Numbered from the stretch's first letter, positions 8,258-16,873 are shown. The stretch: DNA of 64,000 nt from an uncultured Rothia sp. (GCA_946221065.1 CAMIIO010000002.1:62001-126000), one strand, 5' to 3'. The notes: generated from the sequence alone by a model not told the origin. Numbers and translations are program-made.

Positions 8258-10642
8258 CTATTTACGCTTCTTTTTCTTCTTAGACTTTTTGCTCAGCGGA
8301 GAAGACTCAGCATTGCTCGACGACGCAGACTTCTGCGCCGCAGAACCTTGCTTTCCGCTCTGCTGGGCAGAAGCTTTCTTCGTCAGCTTTTTCTCCTGAC
8401 GAGAATCCTTTTTCTCGCTACCGAGAGAACTCGCGTTTTCAGCAGACTCAGTTTTTTTAGCGGGATCGGTTTTTTTAGCGGGATCGGATTTTTCAGAAGA
8501 TGAAGAGGTTCCCGGAGAAGAGTCTTTCTTCTCGTTAGTCTCTTCTGCTGTCTGACCCGGTTCAGCCCCATCATTGCCCAGCTCAGCCCCGCCACCGCTC
8601 GAATACTTACGGATACGCTTGCTCAAAGGTTCGGGCTGTGGAGTCTCATCAATAAACTCCGGTTCAGGCAACTTATCGCTAGCGATTTCGTACCCTTCCG
8701 GGATCTCTAGTTCATTAGCTTCTGCTAGCTCCTCAGCTTCTATAGCTTTACCGGAACGACCACGTTTTTCCTGAGGCATCTGTCCAAAGCCCAGCCACTT
8801 ACTAATAAAATTCTGCTTTCTTTCCGAGGAAGCACGCGAGGGTTTTTTCACGGATCTCTCACGCACCGGCATCGAGAATTCCTCAACGGCTTCAGGTTCT
8901 TCTAGCACCTCAGTTGGATCTAGCACGGGCTCACTCGGGTTAGTTAAAGCAGAAATGCGCGCCCAGCGCTCCTGCTCGGCAAAAGCTTTGCTTCCCTCTT
9001 CTTCCTGCGTAGACTCGAACGCTATGAAGCGTGTGGGATCGACGTGCTTGCTCTTCCAGTCAGAGAAATCTTTCTCAGCGGAAGCCCCAACGGAAGTGTG
9101 CTGACCCTGAGCTTTATCATCGCGAACATCATCTACCAACGGCTTGGGAGAACTTGAAGAAATTACCGCGCTATTCTTCTCTTCAAAAGGCTTCCGTGGG
9201 CTTGCCGGGTCAGCCAGCTCAGTAACTTTAAGTTGCACCCGACGGCGTATCTCCGCACGGCGCGGACGCTCACTTCGTTCCGAGCCCACTCGATGCCTTT
9301 CCCCCTGCCGCGATTCGCCAGCGGTGCCGCCGTCAGGGGTAACGGAATCGGCTCGCGTCCTCCCTGCCACACCAGCGTCCGAAGACCTCCTAGAAGGTGC
9401 CGGGTTTTCTTCCCTGCCCGTATCCCCACCATGACCTGCCAACGGTTCACGGTGAATAGGCTTAATCACGGTAGCGTGAATTGGGGCGCTAACCTTACCC
9501 CGGCGTCGTCGAGAATCTATCGTCTCTGCAGAATCAGTGTTGGCAGGATACGAAGAACTCTTCACCCAGCCAGACTCCCCGGCAGAACTCTCCTCCACCG
9601 GAGAAGCGGGGGCAGTAACGCTGGGCAGAGCGTTATAACTTTGCGTAGAACGATCCTCCACCTCCGACGGCTCATCTTCGCGGGGAGCTTCGTGGCGTGT
9701 ACGCGCAAAGTCCACCTCATCGTCAACCGGCTGCTGAGCCAGCTCTGAAAAATCCAGCGGACGGCGATATGCAAAATCATGCTGACGACTGCCGCCCCCG
9801 CTACCATGTGGCATACCGATATTCTCCAGCGCCTCAATCACCGATGGAGAAACAGCGTCCTCCCACTGCTCAGGCACCAAATCATCAGACTCCACCTCAA
9901 CCGGCGCCATGGCAGGAGCCGCACCGGGCATCATATTAGCCACCTCGGTAGCCTCATCAAGATCAATACCGGCTTCCGCATACTGATTCTCAATGGTGGT
10001 AACCACCAGAGTCTGCGCCAAAGCGTTATCCCCCGCCCGCAAGGCGGCAACGATTGCTTGGTGCTCGGCACGTAAGCGCGTGGAGGTGGAGCTCCACAGC
10101 GGCACCCTGCCCATAATAGTGAGCAGGTACTCGTACATAGACTCGCGCAGAGCCGTCATCAACCCCGTTACCAGCTGATTACCGGCCAGTTTAGTCAACG
10201 CGATATGGAAGCTCACCTCAAGACGGTGAAAGTCCTGCGGCATCAGCCCCTCTTGCCGCATACTCTCCAGCAAAGAATCTAGCTCACCCATTGCAGGATG
10301 ATGAGAAGAAGCACGCGCCACCGCCCACGACTCCATCATGATGCGTGTTTGCACCAAATCTCGCCACGGGTGCCGTGAACTAGCCATGTGCAAGCGCAAT
10401 GCGGGATCCGCGGCAGAAAACGGCTCACTCACCACCTTGGCGATAATCGTTTTACGCTTGCCCTCATAAAGGCGCAAAATACCCATCGTTTCAAGCTGGC
10501 GCAGCGCCTCGCGGGTGCTTGAATTACTTGCCTTAATAATCCCGGCAAGTTTACGATCGTTGGGCAATTCTTGCCCTAGCTTGATGTTTCCCTCAAAGAG
10601 CTCAGCCTCAAGCCAGGTGAGGATATTCCGATAAACAGACAT
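8258..10642 (-). CDS. GntR/FCD-type regulator with a ~570-residue low-complexity tail
   Basis: Of 794 residues, 1-70 form a GntR winged helix (LPNDRKLAGIIKASNSSTREALRQLE) and about 85-225 match the helical FCD effector domain (RIMMESWAVARAS, FHIALTKLAGN, RAEHQAIVAALRAGD). Standard FadR-type regulators end near residue 230. Here a tail of about 570 residues follows, rich in Ser, Glu, Arg, Pro and Lys, with patches such as PIHATVIKPIHREP and FISKWLGFG, two DPAKKT repeats, and a basic end (KKSKKKKKRK). It begins 41 bases after the ArsR-type gene on the same strand, so the two are probably co-transcribed. The DNA-binding call is firm; the tail's role and the regulon are unknown. Confidence 0.8.
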   Translation of the reverse strand: MSVYRNILTWLEAELFEGNIKLGQELPNDRKLAGIIKASNSSTREALRQLETMGILRLYEGKRKTIIAKVVSEPFSAADPALRLHMASSRHPWRDLVQTRIMMESWAVARASSHHPAMGELDSLLESMRQEGLMPQDFHRLEVSFHIALTKLAGNQLVTGLMTALRESMYEYLLTIMGRVPLWSSTSTRLRAEHQAIVAALRAGDNALAQTLVVTTIENQYAEAGIDLDEATEVANMMPGAAPAMAPVEVESDDLVPEQWEDAVSPSVIEALENIGMPHGSGGGSRQHDFAYRRPLDFSELAQQPVDDEVDFARTRHEAPREDEPSEVEDRSTQSYNALPSVTAPASPVEESSAGESGWVKSSSYPANTDSAETIDSRRRRGKVSAPIHATVIKPIHREPLAGHGGDTGREENPAPSRRSSDAGVAGRTRADSVTPDGGTAGESRQGERHRVGSERSERPRRAEIRRRVQLKVTELADPASPRKPFEEKNSAVISSSSPKPLVDDVRDDKAQGQHTSVGASAEKDFSDWKSKHVDPTRFIAFESTQEEEGSKAFAEQERWARISALTNPSEPVLDPTEVLEEPEAVEEFSMPVRERSVKKPSRASSERKQNFISKWLGFGQMPQEKRGRSGKAIEAEELAEANELEIPEGYEIASDKLPEPEFIDETPQPEPLSKRIRKYSSGGGAELGNDGAEPGQTAEETNEKKDSSPGTSSSSEKSDPAKKTDPAKKTESAENASSLGSEKKDSRQEKKLTKKASAQQSGKQGSAAQKSASSSNAESSPLSKKSKKKKKRK
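8451..8486. repeat. Two exact 18-bp tandem repeats inside the GntR-type gene
   Basis: The unit GTTTTTTTAGCGGGATCG occurs at 8451-8468 and 8469-8486 and encodes the DPAKKT repeat on the minus strand. Each unit includes a seven-base homopolymer, so slippage or unit-number change could vary the C-terminal tail. Confidence 0.85.
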
Positions 10643-10683
10643 AAGTGGTTTCTAAATTCTTTCCCTAATAGATACCAAAGGTG

Positions 10684-11943
10684 TTAGCGAGTACGACGGC
10701 GTCCCCAGCGTGTGAGGGTTGCCAAGAGTCCGCGCTGCTCGGAAGAATCTTCTTCCGGCGCGCTAGGTAGAGGAGGTAGCTCCATGAACTGATGGGGCGA
10801 AGAGTCTGCCGATTCAGGCTCGAAGTCTGTTGCGGGCTCTTCTTGTAAGGACACAGGGGGTTCAACATTTTGCTCGGCGGGTTCAACGCTGGATTCGGAG
10901 TGAGATTCTAGCTTCAAATCATGCTCCTCATCGGTTTTGGATTCAGACTCCGGCTGGGGTTCAAACTCCGATGAAGTAGCCTCAGCCTCATCTTGATCGT
11001 CTTGCCCGGCATGAGCTTCTTGAATCTGCTCCGTCACTGAACCAGCAGAAGAATCAGCAGGAACCGTCTTTTCTTCAGCCGGAGAAGATTCTTCCTCCTC
11101 TTGGGCAGCTTCCTCCGCAATGACCGGCTCAGCTACGTTCTCAATTACGTTCTCAGCTACGGAATCGGACGCTTCACTTATCTTCGTAACAGCCACCGCG
11201 GCATTGTCGTCGAAACTCTCCGCACCAAGACTCTGGGTGCCACCAGCATTAGCGACATCAGCGTCGTTAGCCGTATAATCACTGCCGACAGAAGCAAATT
11301 TTTCCTGCTGAGCAGAGGTACTATCCACCGTGGCTTCAGCAGCAGAATACTCGGCAACCGAATCAAGCCCTTCACGCTCCACCACGGCACTACCATCAAA
11401 AACGGTAACAGCGGCAGGTTCACTCAACCGCCACGTATCCACAGGCTCAGGCGTGAAGGCACGCAACGGCGTAAAGCTCACCGCTGTACGAGAATGACGA
11501 GGCTGCGGCCCTTTGGCGCGCTCGCCCTCCTCACCCAGGTCAATAACTTCCTGCACCTCATCGGGCGCGGTGGAGGTAGCTTCTAGTTCCTCCTCCAAAG
11601 ACTGCGGGGCACTCTCAGCACCAGCAGAATGCGCGGGGACATATGGTTCTTGTGCAGATTCAGGGGATACAGCCGATTCTTCAGGTGCCGGAAACAAGGA
11701 TTCGATCCACTCAGAAACCTTCTGCAAAGGCTCGGGGGTGAGGGAATAAAACCGCTTCTGACCAACAGCCTGAGTCTCCACCAAGCCAGAGGTTCGCAGA
11801 ACCTTCAAATGCTTAGAAACTGTAGGCTGACTGACTCCCAACTCATCTACCAGATCACCCACCGGGCGCTCGCCTGCCGCGAGCACCTGAAGAATCTGAC
11901 GACGGGTTGGATCTGCAATTACAGCAAAAACGTCATCAATCAT
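10684..11943 (-). CDS. ArsR-type winged-helix regulator with a ~330-residue acidic tail
   Basis: Of 419 residues, 1-85 are an ArsR-family winged helix: DPTRRQILQVLAAGERPVG, recognition helix SQPTVSKHLKVLRTSGLV and the wing VGQKRFYSLTPEPLQ. No metal-binding ELxCxC motif is visible. Typical ArsR proteins have 90-120 residues; this one continues with about 320 Glu/Ser/Ala-rich residues predicted to be disordered and strongly acidic, then ends in a basic, Trp-containing stretch (GLLATLTRWGRRRTR). It lies upstream of the GntR-type gene that has the same unusual architecture. Function beyond DNA binding is unknown. Confidence 0.8.
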   Translation of the reverse strand: MIDDVFAVIADPTRRQILQVLAAGERPVGDLVDELGVSQPTVSKHLKVLRTSGLVETQAVGQKRFYSLTPEPLQKVSEWIESLFPAPEESAVSPESAQEPYVPAHSAGAESAPQSLEEELEATSTAPDEVQEVIDLGEEGERAKGPQPRHSRTAVSFTPLRAFTPEPVDTWRLSEPAAVTVFDGSAVVEREGLDSVAEYSAAEATVDSTSAQQEKFASVGSDYTANDADVANAGGTQSLGAESFDDNAAVAVTKISEASDSVAENVIENVAEPVIAEEAAQEEEESSPAEEKTVPADSSAGSVTEQIQEAHAGQDDQDEAEATSSEFEPQPESESKTDEEHDLKLESHSESSVEPAEQNVEPPVSLQEEPATDFEPESADSSPHQFMELPPLPSAPEEDSSEQRGLLATLTRWGRRRTR

Positions 11944-12113
11944 AGGTCAATAATTACATATATAGCCTGAACCGTATGCTTAGACACTTCGGGTTCAACA
12001 CATTTCGGTTCAGAAAATATTGATCTCCCATCAAACAATCGACCAGTATTTATACCGTAAAGAAAATATACCCGCCAATCAAGCTAGAACTATATACCTC
12101 TTCGAGCCACACC

Positions 12114-13322
12114 CTAATCGCACCAGGGGTCAAGGCCCCACAGCGGAAAAACCTCTTTCCGTGTGGCCATCACGCTACGATCCGTCTCATCTGCCGGATT
12201 AAAACCAACCTCCCACGAACTCCACCATATATCGGCGTAATCGCCCATAACCTCGGGAGTTTCCGCACCGAATTTTTCCTTGATATAGCTCCGCCAGGAT
12301 TCAGGCACAGCCGTCTCTACCGGAATCGGGGACCCCGCCGCCACCGCCATCAGATGAGCCCACGAGCGCGGTACGGCGTCATACACCGAATATCCACCAC
12401 CACCGGTAGCCAGCCACCGCCCCTCGCAGAGCTCCTGCGCCAGCACACTCACATGCCCGACTAGTTCCCGCTGACATTCAATACTCAACCCCAAATGAGT
12501 CATGAGATCCGAAAAATGCGAATCACAGCCGTGCTGGCTTACGATCACTTCCGGCTCAAAGGCTCGCAGCAGGGGCGGGACGACGGCGTCAAAGGCGCGC
12601 AACCAATCCGAGTCCGAGGCATGCTCGGGCATGGCAACATTCACAGAAGTTCCCTCGGCAACCCCAGCGGGGCCGGTTTCGTTAGCAAACCCAGTTCCGG
12701 GAAAGAGCTTCATACCCGTTTCGTGAAGAGAAATCGTCATCACGCGAGGGTCATCCCAGAAAATACTTTGCGTACCGTCCCCGTGGTGGGCATCGACGTC
12801 GATATACGCCACCCGTTTCACCCCGCCGTCGAGCAGTCGCTGAATCGCCACGGCACAGTCGTTATAGATACAAAACCCGCTGGCTTTGGTGCGCGAAGCA
12901 TGGTGCATTCCGCCACCAAAATTCACGGCGTGTACAACTTTCTCAGTCAAAATCATCTCTGCCGCGAGCAGACTTCCTCCAGCCAAGCGTGCGCTGGCCT
13001 CATGGATTCCCGCGTACCCCGGAGTGTCTTCTGTGCCCAATCCACACTCTTCAATCAGACGTGTTGGATCCACACTCACCGCTTTTACCTGGTCGATATA
13101 GCTTTGCTCATGCGCCAGGCGTAACTGCTCGTCGGTAGCAACCCACGGCTTCTCCACAGTCACCTGTGGAAGGTCAAAGACTCCTAGCTCTTGCGCCAAA
13201 GCCGCCGTAGCATCCAAACGAGAAGGATGCATGGGATGGTAATCACCAAAAAAATAATGCCCCATCTCCGAAGCCCAAATAATGCCCGTTGGCACCGGCT
13301 TACATATTTTCACAAAGCTCAT
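12114..13322 (-). CDS. acuC: AcuC-like deacetylase (class I/II histone deacetylase fold)
   Basis: A 402-residue arginase/deacetylase-fold protein. Catalytic and metal-binding motifs are visible: NFGGGMHHASRTKASGFC, IDVDAHHGDGTQSIFWDD, LHETG and a C-terminal GGGGYSVYD. The length fits AcuC. In Bacillus AcuC deacetylates and so reactivates acetyl-CoA synthetase; an acsA gene occurs about 25 kb away in this window, and an acetoin reductase at 1.4 kb, so a role in acetate/acetoin use is plausible but inferred. No acuA acetyltransferase gene is adjacent. Transcription is divergent from the potassium transporter genes. Confidence 0.88.
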   Translation of the reverse strand: MSFVKICKPVPTGIIWASEMGHYFFGDYHPMHPSRLDATAALAQELGVFDLPQVTVEKPWVATDEQLRLAHEQSYIDQVKAVSVDPTRLIEECGLGTEDTPGYAGIHEASARLAGGSLLAAEMILTEKVVHAVNFGGGMHHASRTKASGFCIYNDCAVAIQRLLDGGVKRVAYIDVDAHHGDGTQSIFWDDPRVMTISLHETGMKLFPGTGFANETGPAGVAEGTSVNVAMPEHASDSDWLRAFDAVVPPLLRAFEPEVIVSQHGCDSHFSDLMTHLGLSIECQRELVGHVSVLAQELCEGRWLATGGGGYSVYDAVPRSWAHLMAVAAGSPIPVETAVPESWRSYIKEKFGAETPEVMGDYADIWWSSWEVGFNPADETDRSVMATRKEVFPLWGLDPWCD

Positions 13323-13464
13323 TTAACCAACCTCAGCCCAAAAAGTAATCTCTCTCACAATTCATCATAGACACACCAAAGGCACAGAACCCGGAAACGC
13401 CACTTTTTTCCTCCGCAGACTAAGCTAAAGAACGCCACTATCCACAAGCCAAGGAGGTGAAACA

Positions 13465-14871
13465 ATGAGCACCGACAACACCACCGACGAAACCCCCGCG
13501 CAACGAGTCATCAGCGCCCTCATCAACCTACGAGACACCATCGACCGACTCATGGGCGGATCCCCCTCCCGCATCGCCATCTTCGCGTTCGCCGTCGTCA
13601 TCGTCTTCTTCACCGTCATGCTCTGCCTACCCATCGCCTCCCAAAACGGCCACCCCATACCGTTCCATCACGCGCTCTTCACCGCGACCTCCGCCGTCAC
13701 CGTCACCGGGCTCACCACCGTCACCACCGGCACCACCTGGACCTTCTTCGGGCAACTCATGATCCTCCTCGCCTTCCAAATCGGCGGGCTAGGCACACTC
13801 ACCATGACCTCACTACTCGCCATGGCAGTAGGACGAAAACTCGGCCTACGCTCCCGACTCATCGCCCAAGAAGCCATGAACGTCGGCAAACTCGGCGAAC
13901 TCGGCTCCGTACTACGCACCGTCGCCATCACCTCCATCTCCATCGAAGCCACCATCGCCCTCATCCTCATCCCCCGCTTCATGCTCCTCGGCGAATCATT
14001 CCCCCTGAGCGTATGGCACGGAATCTTCTACTCCGCCTCCGCCTTCAACAACGCCGGATTCACCCCCCACACAGACGGCCTAGTACCCTACGGACACGAC
14101 CTCTGGCTACTCCTGCCCCTGTGCGTTGGAGTATTTATTGGCTCACTCGGATTCCCCGTCATCCTCGTCATCCAACAAAACCCCTTCAAATTCAGCCGCT
14201 GGAACCTCACCACCAAACTCACCATGATCGGAACGGCGTCCCTCCTAGCCATCGGAACCATCCTCTGGGGACTCTTCGAATGGAACAACCCCCAAACCAT
14301 CGGAAACCTCAGCTTTAGCGATAAATTCCTCAACGCCTTCTTTGCCTCCGTAATGACGCGCTCGGGCGGATTCAACCTTGTAGACATGGGTAGCGCCCAC
14401 CCCATCACCCTGCTCTTTACAGACGTCCTCATGTTCATCGGCGGCGGCTCCGCATCCACCGCAGGCGGCGTCAAAATCACCACCATCACCGTCGTCATCC
14501 TCGCTGTACTCGCAGAAGCACGCGGCGACCAATTCGTCGTGGCATTCAACCGCACCATCCCCGACTCCGTTCTACGCATCGCCATCTCCGTCATCATGAT
14601 GAGCGGCATCATCGTTTTCCTCGGAGCCTCAGCACTCGTGCTCACCACCGGTGAAAGCCTAGACCACGTGCTCTTTGAAGTCATCTCCGCATACGCCACC
14701 TGCGGGCTCTCCGTGGGGCTCTCCGCAACCCTGCCGCCCTCTGGTATCTACGTGCTCGTAGTGCTCATGTTCGTGGGGCGCATCGGCATTATCACCGTAG
14801 CCACCGGGCTAGCCCTACGCAGCCGCCGCCGTCTCTACAAATACCCCGAAGAAAGGCCCATCATTGGCTGA
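13465..14871 (+). CDS. ktrB: TrkH/KtrB-type potassium channel subunit
   Basis: A 468-residue protein built from four membrane-pore-membrane repeats. The four selectivity-filter regions are visible: TSAVTVTGLTTV, SAFNNAGFTPH, MTRSGGFNLVD and SAYATCGLSVGLS, each with the conserved Gly. It conducts K+ (or Na+) and is gated by the cytoplasmic RCK protein encoded next. Start ATG at 13465 has an AAGGAGG box seven bases upstream. Codons are strikingly C-ending across most of the gene compared with the next gene. Its stop overlaps the next start. Confidence 0.93.
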   Translation: MSTDNTTDETPAQRVISALINLRDTIDRLMGGSPSRIAIFAFAVVIVFFTVMLCLPIASQNGHPIPFHHALFTATSAVTVTGLTTVTTGTTWTFFGQLMILLAFQIGGLGTLTMTSLLAMAVGRKLGLRSRLIAQEAMNVGKLGELGSVLRTVAITSISIEATIALILIPRFMLLGESFPLSVWHGIFYSASAFNNAGFTPHTDGLVPYGHDLWLLLPLCVGVFIGSLGFPVILVIQQNPFKFSRWNLTTKLTMIGTASLLAIGTILWGLFEWNNPQTIGNLSFSDKFLNAFFASVMTRSGGFNLVDMGSAHPITLLFTDVLMFIGGGSASTAGGVKITTITVVILAVLAEARGDQFVVAFNRTIPDSVLRIAISVIMMSGIIVFLGASALVLTTGESLDHVLFEVISAYATCGLSVGLSATLPPSGIYVLVVLMFVGRIGIITVATGLALRSRRRLYKYPEERPIIG

Positions 14872-15529
14872 TCGAATCCACAACGCACCCGTCATGGTGA
14901 TTGGGCTGGGCCGCTTTGGCTCCTCCACCGCCGCCCAGCTACGACGCCAAAACAAAGAAGTTCTAGCCATTGAAAAAAACCCGGTACTGGTTCAAAAATG
15001 GTCCGGGCTACTCACGCACGTCGTAGAAGCCGACGCCACTGATATCGACGCACTCCGCCAACTCGGAGCCGCAGATTTCACCGCCGCAGTCGTAGGCGTG
15101 GGAACCTCTCTCGAAGCGTCCGTGCTAATTACCGCAAACCTCGTAGACCTGGAAATAGAACATATTTGGGCCAAAGCCATCACCCCGGCACACGGCAAAA
15201 TCCTCTCCCGCATCGGTGCGCACAACGTCATTTTTCCCGAAGCCGACGCCGGACGCCGCGCCGCGCACCTCGTCTCCGGGCGACTACTGGACTACATCGA
15301 ATTTGATGATGATTTTGCTATCGTCAAAATGCGGCCACCCAAAGAAACCCAAGGGTTCACGCTGTCAGAATCCGACGTGCGCGGAAAATACGGCGTAACG
15401 ATTGTGGGAGTAAAATCACCCGGCGAAGATTTTACCTATGCCACACCACAGACCAAAGTAAGCAGCCGCGACCTGCTTATTGTATCCGGACAGGTAGATT
15501 TAATTGAACGTTTTGCCGATCGCCCATAA
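14864..15529 (+). CDS. ktrA: KtrA/TrkA-type RCK regulatory subunit
   Basis: A 221-residue protein with an RCK_N Rossmann domain (VMVIGLGRFGSSTAAQL, residues about 9-25, and acidic VVEADATD) and an RCK_C domain (about 140-221). It binds nucleotides on the cytoplasmic face and gates the channel encoded immediately upstream. The single RCK repeat fits the Ktr rather than the two-repeat TrkA type. The start is a TTG at 14864, eight bases inside the channel gene, with GAAGAAAGG upstream, indicating translational coupling. Confidence 0.92.
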   Translation: MADRIHNAPVMVIGLGRFGSSTAAQLRRQNKEVLAIEKNPVLVQKWSGLLTHVVEADATDIDALRQLGAADFTAAVVGVGTSLEASVLITANLVDLEIEHIWAKAITPAHGKILSRIGAHNVIFPEADAGRRAAHLVSGRLLDYIEFDDDFAIVKMRPPKETQGFTLSESDVRGKYGVTIVGVKSPGEDFTYATPQTKVSSRDLLIVSGQVDLIERFADRP

Positions 15530-15645
15530 AAACTTTTTCATCCAGCGGAAATAATAAAATGCCTAGTCAGAGGCATAATTTAGGAAAATAATTTACATTT
15601 CTGCCTCATGGTGTAAATTTTTTCTAAGATTTTTGGCAAATCCTC

Positions 15646-15673
15646 TTGGCAGATTCCTCTCAATCTGTATAAA
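15646..15673 (+). promoter_or_regulatory. Predicted sigma-A-type promoter for a small RNA
   Basis: TTGGCA (15646-15651) and TATAAA (15668-15673) are separated by 16 bases. Transcription would begin near 15680, ahead of a structured region ending in a strong terminator and lacking any open frame. Confidence 0.5.
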
Positions 15674-15679
15674 CTGGAG

Positions 15680-15861
15680 TCACCTCTAAAGGTGCGAGTG
15701 ATTACTGAACGGATTGCGAACCCGTTTAAACTGTTTGACTATCTCAACTAGGGCCGGCATCCCCTAAGCCGGACATCGAGATAAGCAGACTGTGATGTTT
15801 CAACTATCTGGTTGAACATTCAGAGAAGCTCCGACTGATTCCCTACAGTCGGAGCTTTTTT
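15680..15861 (+). ncRNA. Candidate structured small RNA of about 180 nt, with C-rich loops
   Basis: No protein frame fits this interval. It contains a hairpin CACCT/AGGTG, a compound stem TATCTC/GAGATA (15740-15745, 15778-15783) enclosing CCGGC/GCCGG (15754-15758, 15768-15772) with a CCCC loop, a third hairpin TTCAAC/GTTGAA, and the terminator stem whose loop contains CCC. Two successive hairpins with C-rich loops recall the actinobacterial 6C RNA, but the C-runs (four and three) are shorter than the six that define it, so identity is tentative. It is flanked by a promoter and a terminator. Confidence 0.5.
15827..15861 (+). terminator. Strong intrinsic terminator of the candidate small RNA
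   Basis: An 11-bp stem, AGCTCCGACTG (15827-15837) with CAGTCGGAGCT (15846-15856), has an ATTCCCTA loop and leads into a run of T to 15861. Confidence 0.88.
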
Positions 15862-15878
15862 GTGTGTTCAGGGATGAT

Positions 15879-15918
15879 GTTATTCAGAGCTATTTAGAGT
15901 TATTCAGAGCTGTTCTGA
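15879..15918. repeat. Two imperfect 20-bp tandem repeats
   Basis: GTTATTCAGAGCT begins both units (15879-15898 and 15899-15918); the last seven bases differ partly. No known role. The repeat sits between the small RNA terminator and a larger palindromic element. Confidence 0.5.
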
Positions 15919-15932
15919 GAAAATTTTCTGTT

Positions 15933-16019
15933 CGTTTTGCGGTACCTACCGCAAAACGAGTTTTATCGCGCATTTTTTGCGCGATAAAACACTTTTTACG
16001 GTACGTACCGCAGGCGGGG
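15933..16019. repeat. Palindromic intergenic repeat, copy A (GCGGTAC type)
   Basis: CGTTTTGCGGTA/TACCGCAAAACG (15933-15944, 15947-15958) forms one hairpin, TTTTATCGCGCA/TGCGCGATAAAA (15961-15972, 15978-15989) a second, and CGGTACGTACCG (about 15999-16010) is a third dyad. The segment from 15939 onward recurs at 34883-34962 with only a handful of changes. It abuts the end of proC. It looks like a REP/MITE-like dispersed element. Confidence 0.8.
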
Positions 16020-16024
16020 AGGGA

Positions 16025-16873
16025 TTAAGCTGCGTAGTCGGCACTCATCTGGGCAGACTTCTCCGCACAGGCACGCATCGCCGTCAAAGTCAGCTCTTCT
16101 AACCCACCGGACTGGAATGCCTCAATCGCCTGAGCCGTGGTGCCTCCGGGGCTCGTTACCGCCTTACGCAAGTCCTCCGGATTGGGGTCTTCCTTCAGCA
16201 AGGCACCGGCACCAGCCACCGTGGCGGCAGCAAGTTCGGTAGCCAATTCCTCTTCCAAGCCCAGCTCAATACCTGCCTTCTTCATGCACTCTGCCAACAA
16301 GAACGCATAAGCAGGACCAGATCCGGACACAGCAGTGACGGCGTCCATCTGCTTCTCCTCCACCTCGAACACTCTGCCCACGGCTCCCAGAATCTCGCGG
16401 GCACGTTCCAGGTGTTCCGCAGTAACCGCCGACGACGCCGAGATAGCCAGCACTCCCTCCCCCACGCGGGCAGGGGTGTTCGGCATACAGCGAATCACCG
16501 GTTGCCCCTCCCCCGCGGCACGCTGGAGGGTGTCGAGCGGGACGCCGGCTGCCACGGAAATCACCAGCGCGTCCTCGTCCAAATCCTCGGCGATACTACG
16601 GAGCACTTCGGTCATGTCGTAGGGCTTGACGCCAATCAATACCACAGAAGCACCGCGTACAGCCTTCTGATTGGCTTCTGAGTCTTTCTCGGAGCTAAAA
16701 AGCTCCACCTTCGACCCGTACTCCCCCAAACGCCCTGTAAGCTTCTCAGCACTTTCAGCACTGCGCACGGTAGCGCGCACATTTGCGGCGGGGAAACCGC
16801 TTTCCAACAGCCCGGAGGCAATAGCTCCGTTCATGGATCCGGTTCCCACAAAGGTCACAATCTTTTCGCTCAT
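16025..16873 (-). CDS. proC: Pyrroline-5-carboxylate reductase
   Basis: A 282-residue protein that catalyses the last step of proline synthesis, NAD(P)H-dependent reduction of pyrroline-5-carboxylate. The N-terminal Rossmann motif is FVGTGSMNGAIASGLL, and the family signature lies in AVSGSGPAYAFLLAECM and VTSPGGTTAQAIEAF. Length is normal. The start ATG at 16873 has an AGAGGGAAG box upstream. The stop is a few bases from palindromic repeat copy A, which may act as its transcript end. Confidence 0.95.
   Translation of the reverse strand: MSEKIVTFVGTGSMNGAIASGLLESGFPAANVRATVRSAESAEKLTGRLGEYGSKVELFSSEKDSEANQKAVRGASVVLIGVKPYDMTEVLRSIAEDLDEDALVISVAAGVPLDTLQRAAGEGQPVIRCMPNTPARVGEGVLAISASSAVTAEHLERAREILGAVGRVFEVEEKQMDAVTAVSGSGPAYAFLLAECMKKAGIELGLEEELATELAAATVAGAGALLKEDPNPEDLRKAVTSPGGTTAQAIEAFQSGGLEELTLTAMRACAEKSAQMSADYAA

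Noticed and set aside
13465..14871. Horizontal acquisition of the potassium channel gene, from its strongly C-ending codons
   Set aside because: Its partner ktrA overlaps it and shows ordinary usage, and the gene pair is normal for the phylum; strand or expression bias is a simpler explanation.
15680..15861. 6S RNA or tmRNA
   Set aside because: No end-to-end pairing with a central bubble as in 6S RNA, and no tRNA-like ends or tag frame as in tmRNA.
15879..15918. CRISPR array
   Set aside because: Only two imperfect 20-bp units, directly adjacent with no spacers, and no cas genes in the window.
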